A stretch of DNA of 61,002 nt from Paenibacillus roseus (lineage in GTDB: Bacteria > Bacillota > Bacilli > Paenibacillales > Paenibacillaceae), in NCBI RefSeq assembly GCF_016424485.1, contig NZ_JAELUP010000033.1, forward strand, positions 1 to 61,002. Direction: 5' to 3'. The translations under genes and the position numbers were made by a program. This document shows, piece after piece, positions 26,297 through 35,464 of the stretch. Positions within the stretch are counted from its first letter, which is position 1, and each line of letters starts with the position of its first letter. The notes below the pieces were generated by a model. The model was not told where the DNA came from, ran no database searches, and saw only the letters and a list, made by a program, of their open reading frames with translations.

Positions 26297-27529
26297 ATGT
26301 TTGAAGTAAAAGTTCCACAAGTCGGAGAATCGATCACGGAAGCCACTATCTCGCAATGGCTCGTCAAAGAAGGAGACCAGATCAATGCTGGGGATATTCT
26401 TCTGGAACTGGAAACCGATAAAGTGAACATGGAGGTTACGGCAGAAGCTGGCGGTGTCGTATCCAAAATTATCAGACAGACCGGCGACAACGTGAAGGTT
26501 GGCGAAGTAGTTGCACAAATTACAGCTGGCGGAGAGTCGGCAGTTCCGGCATCGGAGCCTGCGAAGGCAGAAGCCCCTGCGGCTCAGCCTGAAGCAGCAA
26601 AAGCTGCTCCGGCAGTTGAGCCTGTCAAGCAGACCCCGGTCGCATCGGAAGCGTCCGTGGTCAATGCCAGCCCTTCCGCCAGAAAGCTTGCCCGGGAGAA
26701 AGGAATTGACCTGAATCAGGCGCTAGGCAGAGTCGGCGCGGGCGACGTTGCTGCTGTCGGTAATGCTGCTCCGGCCGCTCCTTCGCAACCTGCGGCCGTT
26801 CCGGCTAAAGCTCCGGTACAGGATGATCCGACCGTTGAGCGCGTGAAAATGTCCAGACGCAGACAGACGATTGCCAAGCGTCTTGTAGAAGCGCAGCACA
26901 CAGCAGCAATGCTGACCACATTCAATGAGGTCGATATGACGGCGATCATGGATGTGCGCAAGCGCCGCAAGCAATCTTTTGCTGACAAGCATGATGTGGG
27001 ACTCGGTTTCATGTCCTTCTTTACCAAAGCGGTGATTGGCGCCCTGAAGCAGTTCCCGCTGCTCAATGCACAAATTGAAGGCGATGAGATTCTCATTAAC
27101 AAGCGCTACGATATCGGAATCGCTGTTTCTGCGAAGGAAGGTCTCGTGGTACCTGTTGTCAGAGATGCGGAGCGTCTGAGCTTTGCTGCGATTGAGAAGG
27201 AAATTACTGCCCTTGCCCAGAAAGCACGCGCCAATACATTGGCGTTGTCTGATCTGCAAGGCGGTACCTTCACGATTACCAACGGCGGTATTTTCGGTTC
27301 TTTGATGTCTACGCCGATTCTCAATGCGCCGCAGGTAGGGATTCTTGGTATGCACAAAATCCAGGTTCGTCCGGTGGCGATTGACAACGAGCGCATGGAG
27401 AACCGTCCGATGATGTACATTGCCCTTTCCTACGATCACCGGATTGTAGATGGCAGTGAAGCGGTTCGCTTCCTCGTAACCGTCAAAGAGCTTCTGGAAG
27501 ATCCGGAGTCGCTGTTGCTTGAAGGCTAA
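26297..27529 (+). CDS. odhB: 2-oxoglutarate dehydrogenase E2 (dihydrolipoyl succinyltransferase)
   Basis: 410 aa. The lipoyl domain at the N terminus carries the modified lysine in ETDKVNME. Ala/Pro-rich linkers flank a peripheral-subunit-binding domain ([17 protein letters not shown]). The catalytic domain ends with [11 protein letters not shown] (His and Asp). It follows odhA by 17 bases with GGGGGG-type Shine-Dalgarno, and a terminator follows. The E3 gene is not in the window, as in B. subtilis. Confidence 0.95.
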   Translation: MFEVKVPQVGESITEATISQWLVKEGDQINAGDILLELETDKVNMEVTAEAGGVVSKIIRQTGDNVKVGEVVAQITAGGESAVPASEPAKAEAPAAQPEAAKAAPAVEPVKQTPVASEASVVNASPSARKLAREKGIDLNQALGRVGAGDVAAVGNAAPAAPSQPAAVPAKAPVQDDPTVERVKMSRRRQTIAKRLVEAQHTAAMLTTFNEVDMTAIMDVRKRRKQSFADKHDVGLGFMSFFTKAVIGALKQFPLLNAQIEGDEILINKRYDIGIAVSAKEGLVVPVVRDAERLSFAAIEKEITALAQKARANTLALSDLQGGTFTITNGGIFGSLMSTPILNAPQVGILGMHKIQVRPVAIDNERMENRPMMYIALSYDHRIVDGSEAVRFLVTVKELLEDPESLLLEG

Positions 27530-27553
27530 GCGATATTGAAATATAATTACAGG

Positions 27554-27590
27554 AGACTTGTCTTCCCCACGAGGGGCGGCAAGTCTTTTC
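27554..27590 (+). terminator. Terminator of odhAB
   Basis: AGACTTG (27554-27560) pairs with CAAGTCT (27580-27586), with an inner CCCC/GGGG stem, followed by TTTTC. Confidence 0.8.
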
Positions 27591-27613
27591 TACTAATAGA
27601 GGAGGCAGAGGCG

Positions 27614-28117
27614 ATGACCGCAGCAGGCAAAGAGATTGCGGGGTTCCAGCCCGCCGCAGACCAATCCGCAGCTATACTGATCCTTGGTTCAATGCCGTCG
27701 GAGCAATCCTTGCAGCAGCATGAGTATTATGGCAACCCTCGAAATCATTTTTGGCCGATTATGTTTGCAGTATTTGAGCAAGCCCCTATAGCTTGGTATG
27801 AAGAAAGAATTGATTTTCTGAAGTCCAAGGGGATCGCCCTGTGGGATGTGCTTGCCCGTTGCCGCAGAAGCGGAAGTCTGGATGCCAATATTACCGATGA
27901 GCAGGTGAACGATTTCCCGGCCTTCTATGCCGCTCATCCGGGTATTAAATTGGTGCTGTTCAACGGTACGAAGGCCGAGAGCATCTACCGCAAGCAGGTG
28001 GGGGTGGATAGCGAGCGTGTCTTTCACCGACTTCCTTCAAGCAGCCCTGTTCCGGGCAAGTACAATCTGACCCTGGAACAGAAGATTGAAGCGTGGCGCA
28101 CTTTACTGTCTATATAA
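27614..28117 (+). CDS. DNA-deoxyinosine glycosylase (UDG family 6)
   Basis: 167-aa uracil-DNA-glycosylase-superfamily enzyme. Family 6 traits are GSMPSEQSL near the N terminus, EYYGNPRNHFWPI, and LPSSSPVPG near the C terminus. These enzymes remove hypoxanthine from DNA after adenine deamination. Start ATG 27614 is chosen because AGAGGAGG lies upstream and the terminator of odhAB occupies the upstream part of the open frame. Confidence 0.8.
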   Translation: MTAAGKEIAGFQPAADQSAAILILGSMPSEQSLQQHEYYGNPRNHFWPIMFAVFEQAPIAWYEERIDFLKSKGIALWDVLARCRRSGSLDANITDEQVNDFPAFYAAHPGIKLVLFNGTKAESIYRKQVGVDSERVFHRLPSSSPVPGKYNLTLEQKIEAWRTLLSI

Positions 28118-28246
28118 ATTGAATAAAGACAATCGAAGGAACCTTTCACACGACGGTCTTGTTCGAAAGTCATACAAGATCATGCATAGTAATGGACCTG
28201 CCTACAAATAATGGGTATTAAATGCCGAAAAAGGTGGTCTTTAACC

Positions 28247-28921
28247 ATGTGTGATCGTTTTTCGCTTCATGCTCGGCCAGAAGAGCTTCAGGAAAAATAT
28301 CAGGTGCAGCAAATGGAGGCCGTTTTCAGGCCGCGCTATAATATAGCGCCAACCCAGTCAATTCCAATTATTGTGCAAAGAGAGGGACAGCGGCAGCTTG
28401 TCGAGGCAAGGTGGGGGTTGTTTCCCTTCTGGGCAAAGGATTCGATCAATGCAGATTTTGGTTCTGTCAGCAACAAAAAAATATTCGAACGCATCATAAA
28501 AAGGCAGCGCTGCCTCATTCCATCCAGCGGATTTTACGGTTGGCGCACAGAAGGGAAAGAAAAGCAAGCTTTCCATATTGTGATGAAAGACCAGAAGGTA
28601 TTTGCTATGGCAGGGCTGTACGAGACACGTATGGACCCGCGCGGCCAACTGCAACGCAGTTGTACGATTATAACAGCCATGGCCAATACAATCGTCTCTT
28701 CCTACCATAACAGAATGCCCGCTATTATGGATGAAGAGGAGCAGGAGCGCTGGCTCGATCCGCATATGACGGACCGCTATATGCTTGAGAATCATATTTA
28801 TGCCTACCCTGCTTCCGCGATGTACGCCTACCCGGTAAAGCCTCTATCCGGGGATGAAGAGATTGAAGAATCCGAATTAATGGAGGAAATCGGTCCGTCC
28901 CTCTGGCTTGTCAAGGAGTAG
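28247..28921 (+). CDS. Divergent SRAP (YedK/HMCES-like) protein
   Basis: 224 aa. Cys2 follows the initiator Met, as needed for the thiazolidine cross-link to abasic sites; RYNIAPTQ, VEARWGLFPFWAKD, RCLIPSSGFYGW, AGLYE and HNRMPAI match the family. Two unusual points: the start reads MCDRF instead of MCGRF, and the position of the catalytic glutamate (normally GFYEW) is glycine (GFYGW). The NAR-type asparagine block is also altered (VSNKK). The start is fixed by the need for Cys2. Confidence 0.85.
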   Translation: MCDRFSLHARPEELQEKYQVQQMEAVFRPRYNIAPTQSIPIIVQREGQRQLVEARWGLFPFWAKDSINADFGSVSNKKIFERIIKRQRCLIPSSGFYGWRTEGKEKQAFHIVMKDQKVFAMAGLYETRMDPRGQLQRSCTIITAMANTIVSSYHNRMPAIMDEEEQERWLDPHMTDRYMLENHIYAYPASAMYAYPVKPLSGDEEIEESELMEEIGPSLWLVKE

Positions 28922-28958
28922 TTCTGAACGCCCGATCCTTGCGGGCTTGCCGTATTTG

Positions 28959-28983
28959 CCGTATCGGGAGATGCGGTTTTTTT
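28959..28983 (+). terminator. Terminator after SRAP gene
   Basis: CCGTAT (28959-28964) pairs with ATGCGG (28971-28976), one G-T pair, followed by seven T. Confidence 0.65.
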
Positions 28984-29043
28984 AAAATATAAGCATTTAT
29001 AAAGTCCCCTTTGTAAATAAGCTTATATTTCACCATGAAACGA

Positions 29044-29083
29044 AGCTTTTGCCCGTCAAAGGACGGCAAAGCCGTTTACGCTT
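29044..29083 (+). repeat. Short structured repeat, copy 1
   Basis: About 40 bases: GCTTTT, a hairpin CCGTC-AAAG-GACGG, then CAAAGCCGTTTACG. A second copy with matching hairpin lies at 37748-37784. It is in the 451-base gap between the SRAP gene and topB. Unknown non-coding element. Confidence 0.5.
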
Positions 29084-29094
29084 GACTATATTAA

Positions 29095-29170
29095 GTTGAA
29101 CGAAAGAAACGGAAGCGGGGTAGCCAAAGTGTGAAGGATTCTGAAGAAGCGAAGCTCTCGCCTTTATTCC
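29095..29170 (+). repeat. Dispersed intergenic repeat, copy A
   Basis: 76 bases from GTTGAACGAAAGAAAC to CTCGCCTTTATTCC. A copy in reverse orientation lies at 56132-56208, with roughly 80 percent matching by eye and nearly identical in AGAAGCGAAGC and CTCGCCTTTATTCC. Non-coding. The rest of the gap to topB (29171-29372) shows no gene. Confidence 0.7.
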
Positions 29171-29372
29171 CGGATTTCCTCTTTTATAACCGTTCATTGA
29201 CGGAATCCCTCGCGAAACGACCGTGCTCCCCCTTTTTTGACATTCCCTGCTTATTGCCGGATAATCGTACTTGGGTTGAATATGGCTGGTCTGCATTTGC
29301 CAGCCGGATTGATTGACGGGGAAGCGGGCTTGGCCCGCATTGAAGACATGAACGGGAGTAGGAGAGGTGTCG

Positions 29373-31514
29373 ATGAAATCATTAGTGCTGGCCGAAAAGC
29401 CGAGCGTAGCCAAGGAACTGGCGCGCGTGCTGGGCTGCGGACAAAAGCAGAAACATCATTACGAAGGGCCGCAATATGTGGTAACCTGGGCGCTTGGCCA
29501 TCTCGTTACGCTGGCAGAGCCGGAGGATTACGATAATAAGTATAAAAGCTGGAACCTGGAAGATTTGCCGCTGTTGCCGGAGAGGATGAATCTGAAGGTT
29601 ATGAAGGAGACGTCCCATCAATTCCGCGGCGTAGCACAGTTATGCAAGCGGCAGGACATCAAGGAAATGATCATTGCAACTGACGCCGGACGAGAAGGGG
29701 AACTGGTTGCCCGCTGGATCATGGAGCTGGTCAAATGGCGCAAGCCGTACAAGCGGCTGTGGATTTCCTCGCAGACGGACAAGGCGATTAAGGAAGGCTT
29801 CCAGAAGCTGAAACCCGGCAAAGAATATGACAATCTGTATGCATCTGCCGTATGCCGGGCGGAAGCGGACTGGCTGATCGGGCTGAATGTGACACGGGCG
29901 CTCACCTGCAAGTACAATGCACAGCTGGCTGCGGGGCGTGTCCAGACGCCTACACTGGCGATTATGATGGACAGGGAAGCTGAAATTACTTCGTTCCAGT
30001 CCCAGCCGTATTGGACGCTGACGGCTGATTTGGGCGGTTTTCAGGCTATATGGAGAGAGAAGGAGAGCCATGACGGGCGCGTATGGGATAAGGCGAAAGC
30101 AGAGCAGGTGGCAGCCAGGCTGAACAACGCGAAAGCCCGTGTCGATAAGCTCAAGACGACAGATAAATCCGAACCGCAGCCGCTCGCTTATGATCTGACG
30201 GAATTGCAGCGGGATGCCAATAAGCGGCTTGGCTTTTCGGCCAAGCAGACATCCAATGTGCTGCAGCGTCTTTATGAGCAGCACAAGCTGGTCACTTACC
30301 CGCGTACCGACTCCAGATATTTGACCAGCGATATGGTATCGACGCTCAAGGGCAGGCTGGAGAGCATTGCGGTAGGACCTTACACGGCAGTGGCGCGCAA
30401 AGTACTTAAGCAGCCGCTTAAGGTTACTCGGCGAATTGTCGATGACAGCAAGGTAAGCGATCACCACGCAATTATTCCAACAGAGCAATATGTGAATCTC
30501 AGTGCGCTCGACAGTGATGAACGCCGACTATATGACCTCATTGTAAAACGGTTTATCGCCTTGTTTTACCCGGAATACCGCTATGCGGAAACAAGCGTTG
30601 TCGTCAAAGCGGGAGAGGATCTGCTGTTTGCGAAAGGCAAAGTAGCCAAAGACCAGGGGTGGAAGGAAGTCTACGGAAGCCATACGTACAGCGATGAGGA
30701 GGATGACGAGCTGCAGACGGAGACGGATTCGTCTTCCCGGCAGATCTTGCCGGAGCTTTCGCAGGGGCAACTGCTTACCGTCCGAAACGCCAGAGCGCGC
30801 GAGCTGAGAACGACTCCTCCGCCACGTTACACAGAGGCAACTTTGCTCGGGATGATGGAGAAATATGGACTCGGAACGCCAGCCACCCGTGCGGATATAA
30901 TTGAGAAGCTGCTCGGCACCGATACAATCGAGCGGCAGGGCAACCGTCTTAGCCCGACAGGGAAAGGCAAGCAGCTTATAGAACTGGTCGTGGACGAGTT
31001 GAAAAGCTCCGGGCTGACGGCGCAATGGGAGCAGGAGTTGGAGCGGATCGCCAAGGGCAAGGGGGACCCGCAGCGGTTCATGACAGGAATCCGCAAGCAG
31101 ACTGTTGCATGGGTTGATGCTGTCAAGCGGGAGACGAAGGAATATAAGCCGCATAATCTGACGCACTCCAGATGTCCGGATTGCAGCAAGCCGCTGATGG
31201 AGGTTAAGAGCAAACGAGGCAAGTCGCTTGTCTGCTCTGACCGTGAATGCGGATACCGGCGGGCGGCAGAGCCGCGGCTGTCCAACAAGCGCTGTCCGCA
31301 ATGCCACAAAAAGATGGAGATTCATGATGGCAAAGCAGGAAAATATGCACAGTGCCGGCCTTGCAATTTCGTAGAGAAACTTGACGGGGAGCGCGGCGGC
31401 AAAGCGGATCGCCGGGAGCAGCAGCGCCTGGTGCAAAAATACAGTGACAATGAGCAATTGACCTCAAGTCTGGGCGACGCGCTCAAGGCCGCATTGATGA
31501 AACAAGAGGATTAG
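29373..31514 (+). CDS. topB: DNA topoisomerase III
   Basis: 713-aa type IA topoisomerase. The Toprim domain shows LAEKPSVAKELA at the start and DAGREGELVAR; the catalytic tyrosine is in VTYPRTDSRYL near residue 310. Two C-terminal zinc ribbons follow (CPDCSKPL with CSDREC, and CPQCHKKM with CRPC). It relaxes and decatenates DNA through single-strand breaks. ATG 29373 has GGAGAGG six bases upstream; a GTG six bases earlier is part of that site. Confidence 0.93.
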   Translation: MKSLVLAEKPSVAKELARVLGCGQKQKHHYEGPQYVVTWALGHLVTLAEPEDYDNKYKSWNLEDLPLLPERMNLKVMKETSHQFRGVAQLCKRQDIKEMIIATDAGREGELVARWIMELVKWRKPYKRLWISSQTDKAIKEGFQKLKPGKEYDNLYASAVCRAEADWLIGLNVTRALTCKYNAQLAAGRVQTPTLAIMMDREAEITSFQSQPYWTLTADLGGFQAIWREKESHDGRVWDKAKAEQVAARLNNAKARVDKLKTTDKSEPQPLAYDLTELQRDANKRLGFSAKQTSNVLQRLYEQHKLVTYPRTDSRYLTSDMVSTLKGRLESIAVGPYTAVARKVLKQPLKVTRRIVDDSKVSDHHAIIPTEQYVNLSALDSDERRLYDLIVKRFIALFYPEYRYAETSVVVKAGEDLLFAKGKVAKDQGWKEVYGSHTYSDEEDDELQTETDSSSRQILPELSQGQLLTVRNARARELRTTPPPRYTEATLLGMMEKYGLGTPATRADIIEKLLGTDTIERQGNRLSPTGKGKQLIELVVDELKSSGLTAQWEQELERIAKGKGDPQRFMTGIRKQTVAWVDAVKRETKEYKPHNLTHSRCPDCSKPLMEVKSKRGKSLVCSDRECGYRRAAEPRLSNKRCPQCHKKMEIHDGKAGKYAQCRPCNFVEKLDGERGGKADRREQQRLVQKYSDNEQLTSSLGDALKAALMKQED

Positions 31515-31516
31515 AA

Positions 31517-32176
31517 CTAGCAAAGCGGAAATGGATTGCCCGAACAGACATAGTCCATCCATTCTCTAATCAGGTACAGCAATGCCAGATGACCGGGATA
31601 AAAGCTGAGCCAGACCCACCGCGGCGGCCGCAGCCGATCCAGACTAGTGAAAAATTGGGGCGTATAGACCAAAGTGGCGGTACTGAGCAGACTGTACATT
31701 TGGATGACCCAGCCCTTTTGTACAATCGTGATGATATTGATCAGAAGATGCAGAACCAGTTGCATATGGCTTTTTGCATACCGATAGATCAGTACAAGCG
31801 CAAGTCCGTAGTATCCGTAATCAAAATTCAGAAGTTCCAGCAGCAAGGCCGCTACAATGATGATGGGAACGCTCAAGATAACAGGCTTGATCCTGTCGAT
31901 GGCCAAAAGCACGAGCAGCGACACGAGAAGTGCGGCAATAACATTAATGCCATCCGCTTCAAGCGCCCACTGAAACGGCAGCTGAGATATTGCCGCCAGT
32001 ATGGCCAAGCGAATCAAATAGTTTCGCAAATTCGATGTGTGGTAATAACCCATGACAAGGGCAAAAGCATAAATTGGAAAAGCGATGCGTCCAATGACGC
32101 GAAACGTAGGATTATCCGGGAAGAACACAACCCCGATATGGTCAATCAGCATTGCAATCATCGCGCTAACTTGCAT
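31517..32176 (-). CDS. TraX-family membrane protein
   Basis: 219 aa with about seven hydrophobic segments. The N terminus ALIDHIG-like AMLIDHIGVVFFP, then RVIGRIAFPIYAFALVMGYYHT, is the hallmark of TraX-like proteins, named for the F-plasmid pilin acetylase but widespread on chromosomes with unknown role. It ends two bases from topB, convergent, with no terminator between. Confidence 0.75.
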   Translation of the reverse strand: MQVSAMIAMLIDHIGVVFFPDNPTFRVIGRIAFPIYAFALVMGYYHTSNLRNYLIRLAILAAISQLPFQWALEADGINVIAALLVSLLVLLAIDRIKPVILSVPIIIVAALLLELLNFDYGYYGLALVLIYRYAKSHMQLVLHLLINIITIVQKGWVIQMYSLLSTATLVYTPQFFTSLDRLRPPRWVWLSFYPGHLALLYLIREWMDYVCSGNPFPLC

Positions 32177-32461
32177 GTATTCACCTGCCGTTGCTAAAAA
32201 CTATGGCCGATTATGTATGGCCCTATTGAAAGAGTGAAATAATCGGAATCCTATCTTAATCATAAGCCCACTTGCCCAAGAGATGCAACATGGAGTCAAC
32301 TGCAAAGGATTGGCGCTGCTGCTTGATGCTGAAAAAAGCAAGAAGTTCAATATAACTTGCAGTAGCTGCCAATCTATGGGTACAATGACAAGAGACCGAA
32401 TTGGCGCATGGTCTGGCAGCTGAACCATCCTAGTCAAAACAAAAGCCGGGAGGATTGCAAA

Positions 32462-32923
32462 ATGGACAATTGCATGTTGGTGAAAAAGCCTTCGCTTCAT
32501 TTAGCAGGAATCAGTCACTCAGGTCCGTATTCCAGTTTTCCTGATGAGGTAATACGGCTGCGGGATAAATTTCTAGCCCGCAAGCATGAACTGGGCAACT
32601 ATTCCAAGTCACCTGCGTTGGTCTGCCCGCATTATGGCAATGAAGTATTTGCCACGTATTGGGTGTGCTATGAGGTTGGACAGCTGGAGCATACGCCACC
32701 GGACATGGTACAGTTCACAATTCCCGAGCATAGTTATGCGATGATCAACTGTACGACGCAGCGATTCGGGGAAGGTTACGAGCGGCTGCTTGTCTGGATG
32801 AAGGAACAGGGCCTCAAGAAGGCCGAGCAAGCTGTTTCCATTGAGGTTTACCATTTTGACGAGCATCTGGAAGAGGGGCTTGTTGACATCCTGATTCCGG
32901 TTGAGGCTCCGCACGGCGACTAA
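32462..32923 (+). CDS. GyrI-like effector-binding domain protein
   Basis: 153 aa consisting only of an AraC effector-binding/GyrI-like domain (KPSLHLAGISHSGPY at the start; RFGEGYERLLVWMKEQGL late). No DNA-binding helix-turn-helix is present, so it may bind small molecules or hydrolyse them rather than regulate. ATG 32462 has GGGAGG nine bases upstream. Monocistronic with a terminator downstream. Confidence 0.75.
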   Translation: MDNCMLVKKPSLHLAGISHSGPYSSFPDEVIRLRDKFLARKHELGNYSKSPALVCPHYGNEVFATYWVCYEVGQLEHTPPDMVQFTIPEHSYAMINCTTQRFGEGYERLLVWMKEQGLKKAEQAVSIEVYHFDEHLEEGLVDILIPVEAPHGD

Positions 32924-32944
32924 TTGTATTCTGATTCTGATGAC

Positions 32945-32984
32945 AGGTGCAGCAGGCGTGTAAGCGTCCGGCGGCACCTTTATT
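32945..32984 (+). terminator. Terminator after GyrI-like gene
   Basis: AGGTGC (32945-32950) with GCACCT (32974-32979), then TTTATTTAT. Confidence 0.6.
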
Positions 32985-33161
32985 TATAGGGACAAGCCCA
33001 TTTCCTTATCCGGTATACAATTCCATCTTCATAACGCTTATAATACATATAGAGACTCTATTATGATGAAGCTGCAATACAAGTTGGCCAGGCAGTCTGA
33101 ACTTTAAGTCGGTCGGCAAGCTTGTACGGTCGCTGCAACTGGTGTGATTGGAGGAAATGCC

Positions 33162-34328
33162 ATGGATATATTGCAAGCTTTGTTTTTCCCTCCCGAGCAA
33201 CCTGGAGGCGTGTCTTCCATGGTTCCCTATATACAGGAACGCTTTAATAAAATGAACTGGCAAATGGAGCTGTTCTCGATCCCGAAGCGAGTCAGGGGCA
33301 AGGGACAGGAAGAGGTCATATTCGAGACCTTTGATGTGAAGGAGTTTGAGGGGAACCTTACAATCGATAAATATTTGCAAACTTTCCGGGACTATGCATG
33401 GTGGACGCGGCTGCGCGTTCATAAACGTTATGATCTCATTCATGCGCATCACCCGATTGCCGCACTTGTCATGAAGCAGCTGTTTCCAGAGACGCCGCTG
33501 CTCATGACGATTCACTCCAGTTACGAGCGGGAGCTTATCCTGAACGGGAGAATCGTAGAGGGCGGCCAGGAACATCGCTTCCTGACAGCTATTTACAAGG
33601 AGCTGGAGGCGAAGACCGACGGGCTGCTAACCGTCTCCGAATCATTCCGTTCCTATCTTGCCCCTTATTTGAACAGCCCGGAGAATATCAAAATCATTCC
33701 GAACGGCTTCGATGAGAAGCGATTCCGGCCAATAGCTCATGAAAATGAAGTGGCGCAGCTTATAACGGTATGCAGGCTTGTTCCGGCGAAAGGGCTGGAT
33801 ACTCTGTTCCATGCCTGTGCGGAGCTGAAGCGCCGGGGCAAGCCGTTCGTCTTGCATATCATCGGGGACGGGCCGATTCGCGAGGAACTGGAACAGCTTG
33901 CGGTAGAACTGGACTTATATGATGATATTATTTTTTACGGCTATATGCTTCACCCGGAGGAGTTCATGCCCTTCTTCGATATTTTCGTGCTGCCGTCCCG
34001 GGCGGAGGCGTTCGGTTCCGTGTTTGCGGAGGCTGCGTTATGTCTACTGGCACTGGTTGGCACCCGCGTAGGGGGAATTGCCGAGCAAATTGAACATGGG
34101 GTCAATGGGTTGCTTGTGCCGCCGGAGGACCCGATTGCCCTGTGCGATGCGCTGGAACAGATGGTATCCGATCCGACCTATCGCTATAACATGGCCCGTT
34201 CCGCCTGGAACAAGGCAAAGCAAGTCTATTCATTGCAACGGGTTATTGCACAGTTGAAGGAAGTCTACAGCTTATACCAGCAGCCCATGCTTAACGACGC
34301 AAAATCAGCGCCATCCAGCCCAGACTGA
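33162..34328 (+). CDS. Glycosyltransferase family 4
   Basis: 388-aa GT-B fold enzyme. The acceptor half begins LFFPPEQPGGVSSMVPYI; the nucleotide-sugar half shows VCRLVPAKGLDTL, IIGDGP and the E-x7-E region SRAEAFGSVFAEAAL. Such enzymes extend cell-surface glycans. GGAGGA precedes ATG 33162 by six bases. Its last 38 bases overlap the end of the convergent YkvI-like gene. Acceptor and donor are unknown. Confidence 0.85.
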   Translation: MDILQALFFPPEQPGGVSSMVPYIQERFNKMNWQMELFSIPKRVRGKGQEEVIFETFDVKEFEGNLTIDKYLQTFRDYAWWTRLRVHKRYDLIHAHHPIAALVMKQLFPETPLLMTIHSSYERELILNGRIVEGGQEHRFLTAIYKELEAKTDGLLTVSESFRSYLAPYLNSPENIKIIPNGFDEKRFRPIAHENEVAQLITVCRLVPAKGLDTLFHACAELKRRGKPFVLHIIGDGPIREELEQLAVELDLYDDIIFYGYMLHPEEFMPFFDIFVLPSRAEAFGSVFAEAALCLLALVGTRVGGIAEQIEHGVNGLLVPPEDPIALCDALEQMVSDPTYRYNMARSAWNKAKQVYSLQRVIAQLKEVYSLYQQPMLNDAKSAPSSPD

Positions 34329-35313
34329 TCAGACCGAAAATCGGATACAGAGTGGACAGCAATGTGCCGAAGCCGAACTGGCTCAGCAGAAAGCTGAGGA
34401 ACAGTACGGAGAAGATGACCAAATCCTGTCGCCATTTGAGACGCCTCTGTAGCAGGGCAGTGAGACCGTAGGCGTTGGCGATCAGCGAAGTGAAAATTTC
34501 AGAGAAAATAAGGAAAATAAATATCCATTGGACGCCTTGCCCGAGTTGCTTGGCTATGCCTCCCATCGGAATCGCATACTGAGTAATCCCGGGCATGTTC
34601 GCGGATAGGGTAATATGCCCGACAAGGAGCATGAACCCAATTCCGATCCCGCCTATCCAGGCCCCGCCGATAATCGCGCTGCGATTTTTTATTTTGGCGC
34701 CCACAGGGACAAGCACGGCTTGCCCAAGCGACAGGTTATAGGCTGTATACAAAAAGGGCGAGGTCCACGCTGCCCAAGGGGAATAATCGTTGACCAGCTC
34801 CAGCCATCTTCCTGAGCTCGGGGTTTCCAATGTTTTGAATAACATAATAATCGTAAAGAGCAGCATAATCGGGGCGACAATGGAGTTCACCGTCAGGATA
34901 GCCTGGAGCCCTTTTCGCAAAATAAAAAAACAGGCGCATAGCGTCAAAAGGAGTCCGGTCTGATACGAGATGTTCAGATGCTCCAGGAAGATGGAGCCGG
35001 CACCTGCCAGCATGACGCCTGATACGCCTAAAAGCACGATCATCATAAAGATGCTGACAAGCTGCCCCAGACGTTCCCCAAACAGGTTTCGATTCAAATC
35101 CTCATAGGAAACAGCGTTAATTTCAGCTGCGAGCAGCATCATTTTCGCGCCAAGCCATATAAAAATAACCGTCACTAGCAAAATGGTAAACGCGCCGATG
35201 AAGCCGAAGCGGGTGAAAAATTGTAAAATTTCCTGGCCGCTCGCAAAGCCCGCGCCGACGACAGTTCCCATAAAGGTAAGTCCGATCTGCAGCATTTTTC
35301 CCAAATTCCGCAA
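34291..35313 (-). CDS. YkvI-like membrane transporter
   Basis: 340 aa with about ten hydrophobic segments. The start MRNLGKMLQIGLTFMGTVVGAGFASGQEILQFF is typical of the YkvI family in the APC-like (LeuT-fold) superfamily, with an unwound first helix at GAGFASGQE. Substrate unknown. Start TTG 35313 with GGAGGA upstream. Confidence 0.8.
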   Translation of the reverse strand: MRNLGKMLQIGLTFMGTVVGAGFASGQEILQFFTRFGFIGAFTILLVTVIFIWLGAKMMLLAAEINAVSYEDLNRNLFGERLGQLVSIFMMIVLLGVSGVMLAGAGSIFLEHLNISYQTGLLLTLCACFFILRKGLQAILTVNSIVAPIMLLFTIIMLFKTLETPSSGRWLELVNDYSPWAAWTSPFLYTAYNLSLGQAVLVPVGAKIKNRSAIIGGAWIGGIGIGFMLLVGHITLSANMPGITQYAIPMGGIAKQLGQGVQWIFIFLIFSEIFTSLIANAYGLTALLQRRLKWRQDLVIFSVLFLSFLLSQFGFGTLLSTLYPIFGLISLGWMALILRR

Positions 35314-35391
35314 CGACAGTCCTCCTTCCCATACTCATTCTATAAATGGTATGTCCTAAGAGGGACAAGGATGACTTGTACACAAAATAAA

Positions 35392-35444
35392 AAACCTTTG
35401 CATTCTCCGAGGGCCGAAGCTGGCCGTCCGATGGACAAAGGTTT
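35392..35444 (-). terminator. Terminator of lipoprotein gene
   Basis: On the minus strand, AAACCTTTG pairs with CAAAGGTTT (35392-35400 with 35436-35444), with an inner GGCC/GGCC stem, followed by TTTATTTT. Confidence 0.75.
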
Positions 35445-35464
35445 TGATCGTTGATTATTTCAAC

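Noticed and set aside
29044..29140. Cyclic-di-GMP-I riboswitch before topB
   Set aside because: GGACGGCAAAGCC and AGCGGGGTAGCC recall the GEMM core, but the 5' CGCA/GGGCAAACC half and a GNRA loop in the first stem are missing, and the second parts occur separately elsewhere.
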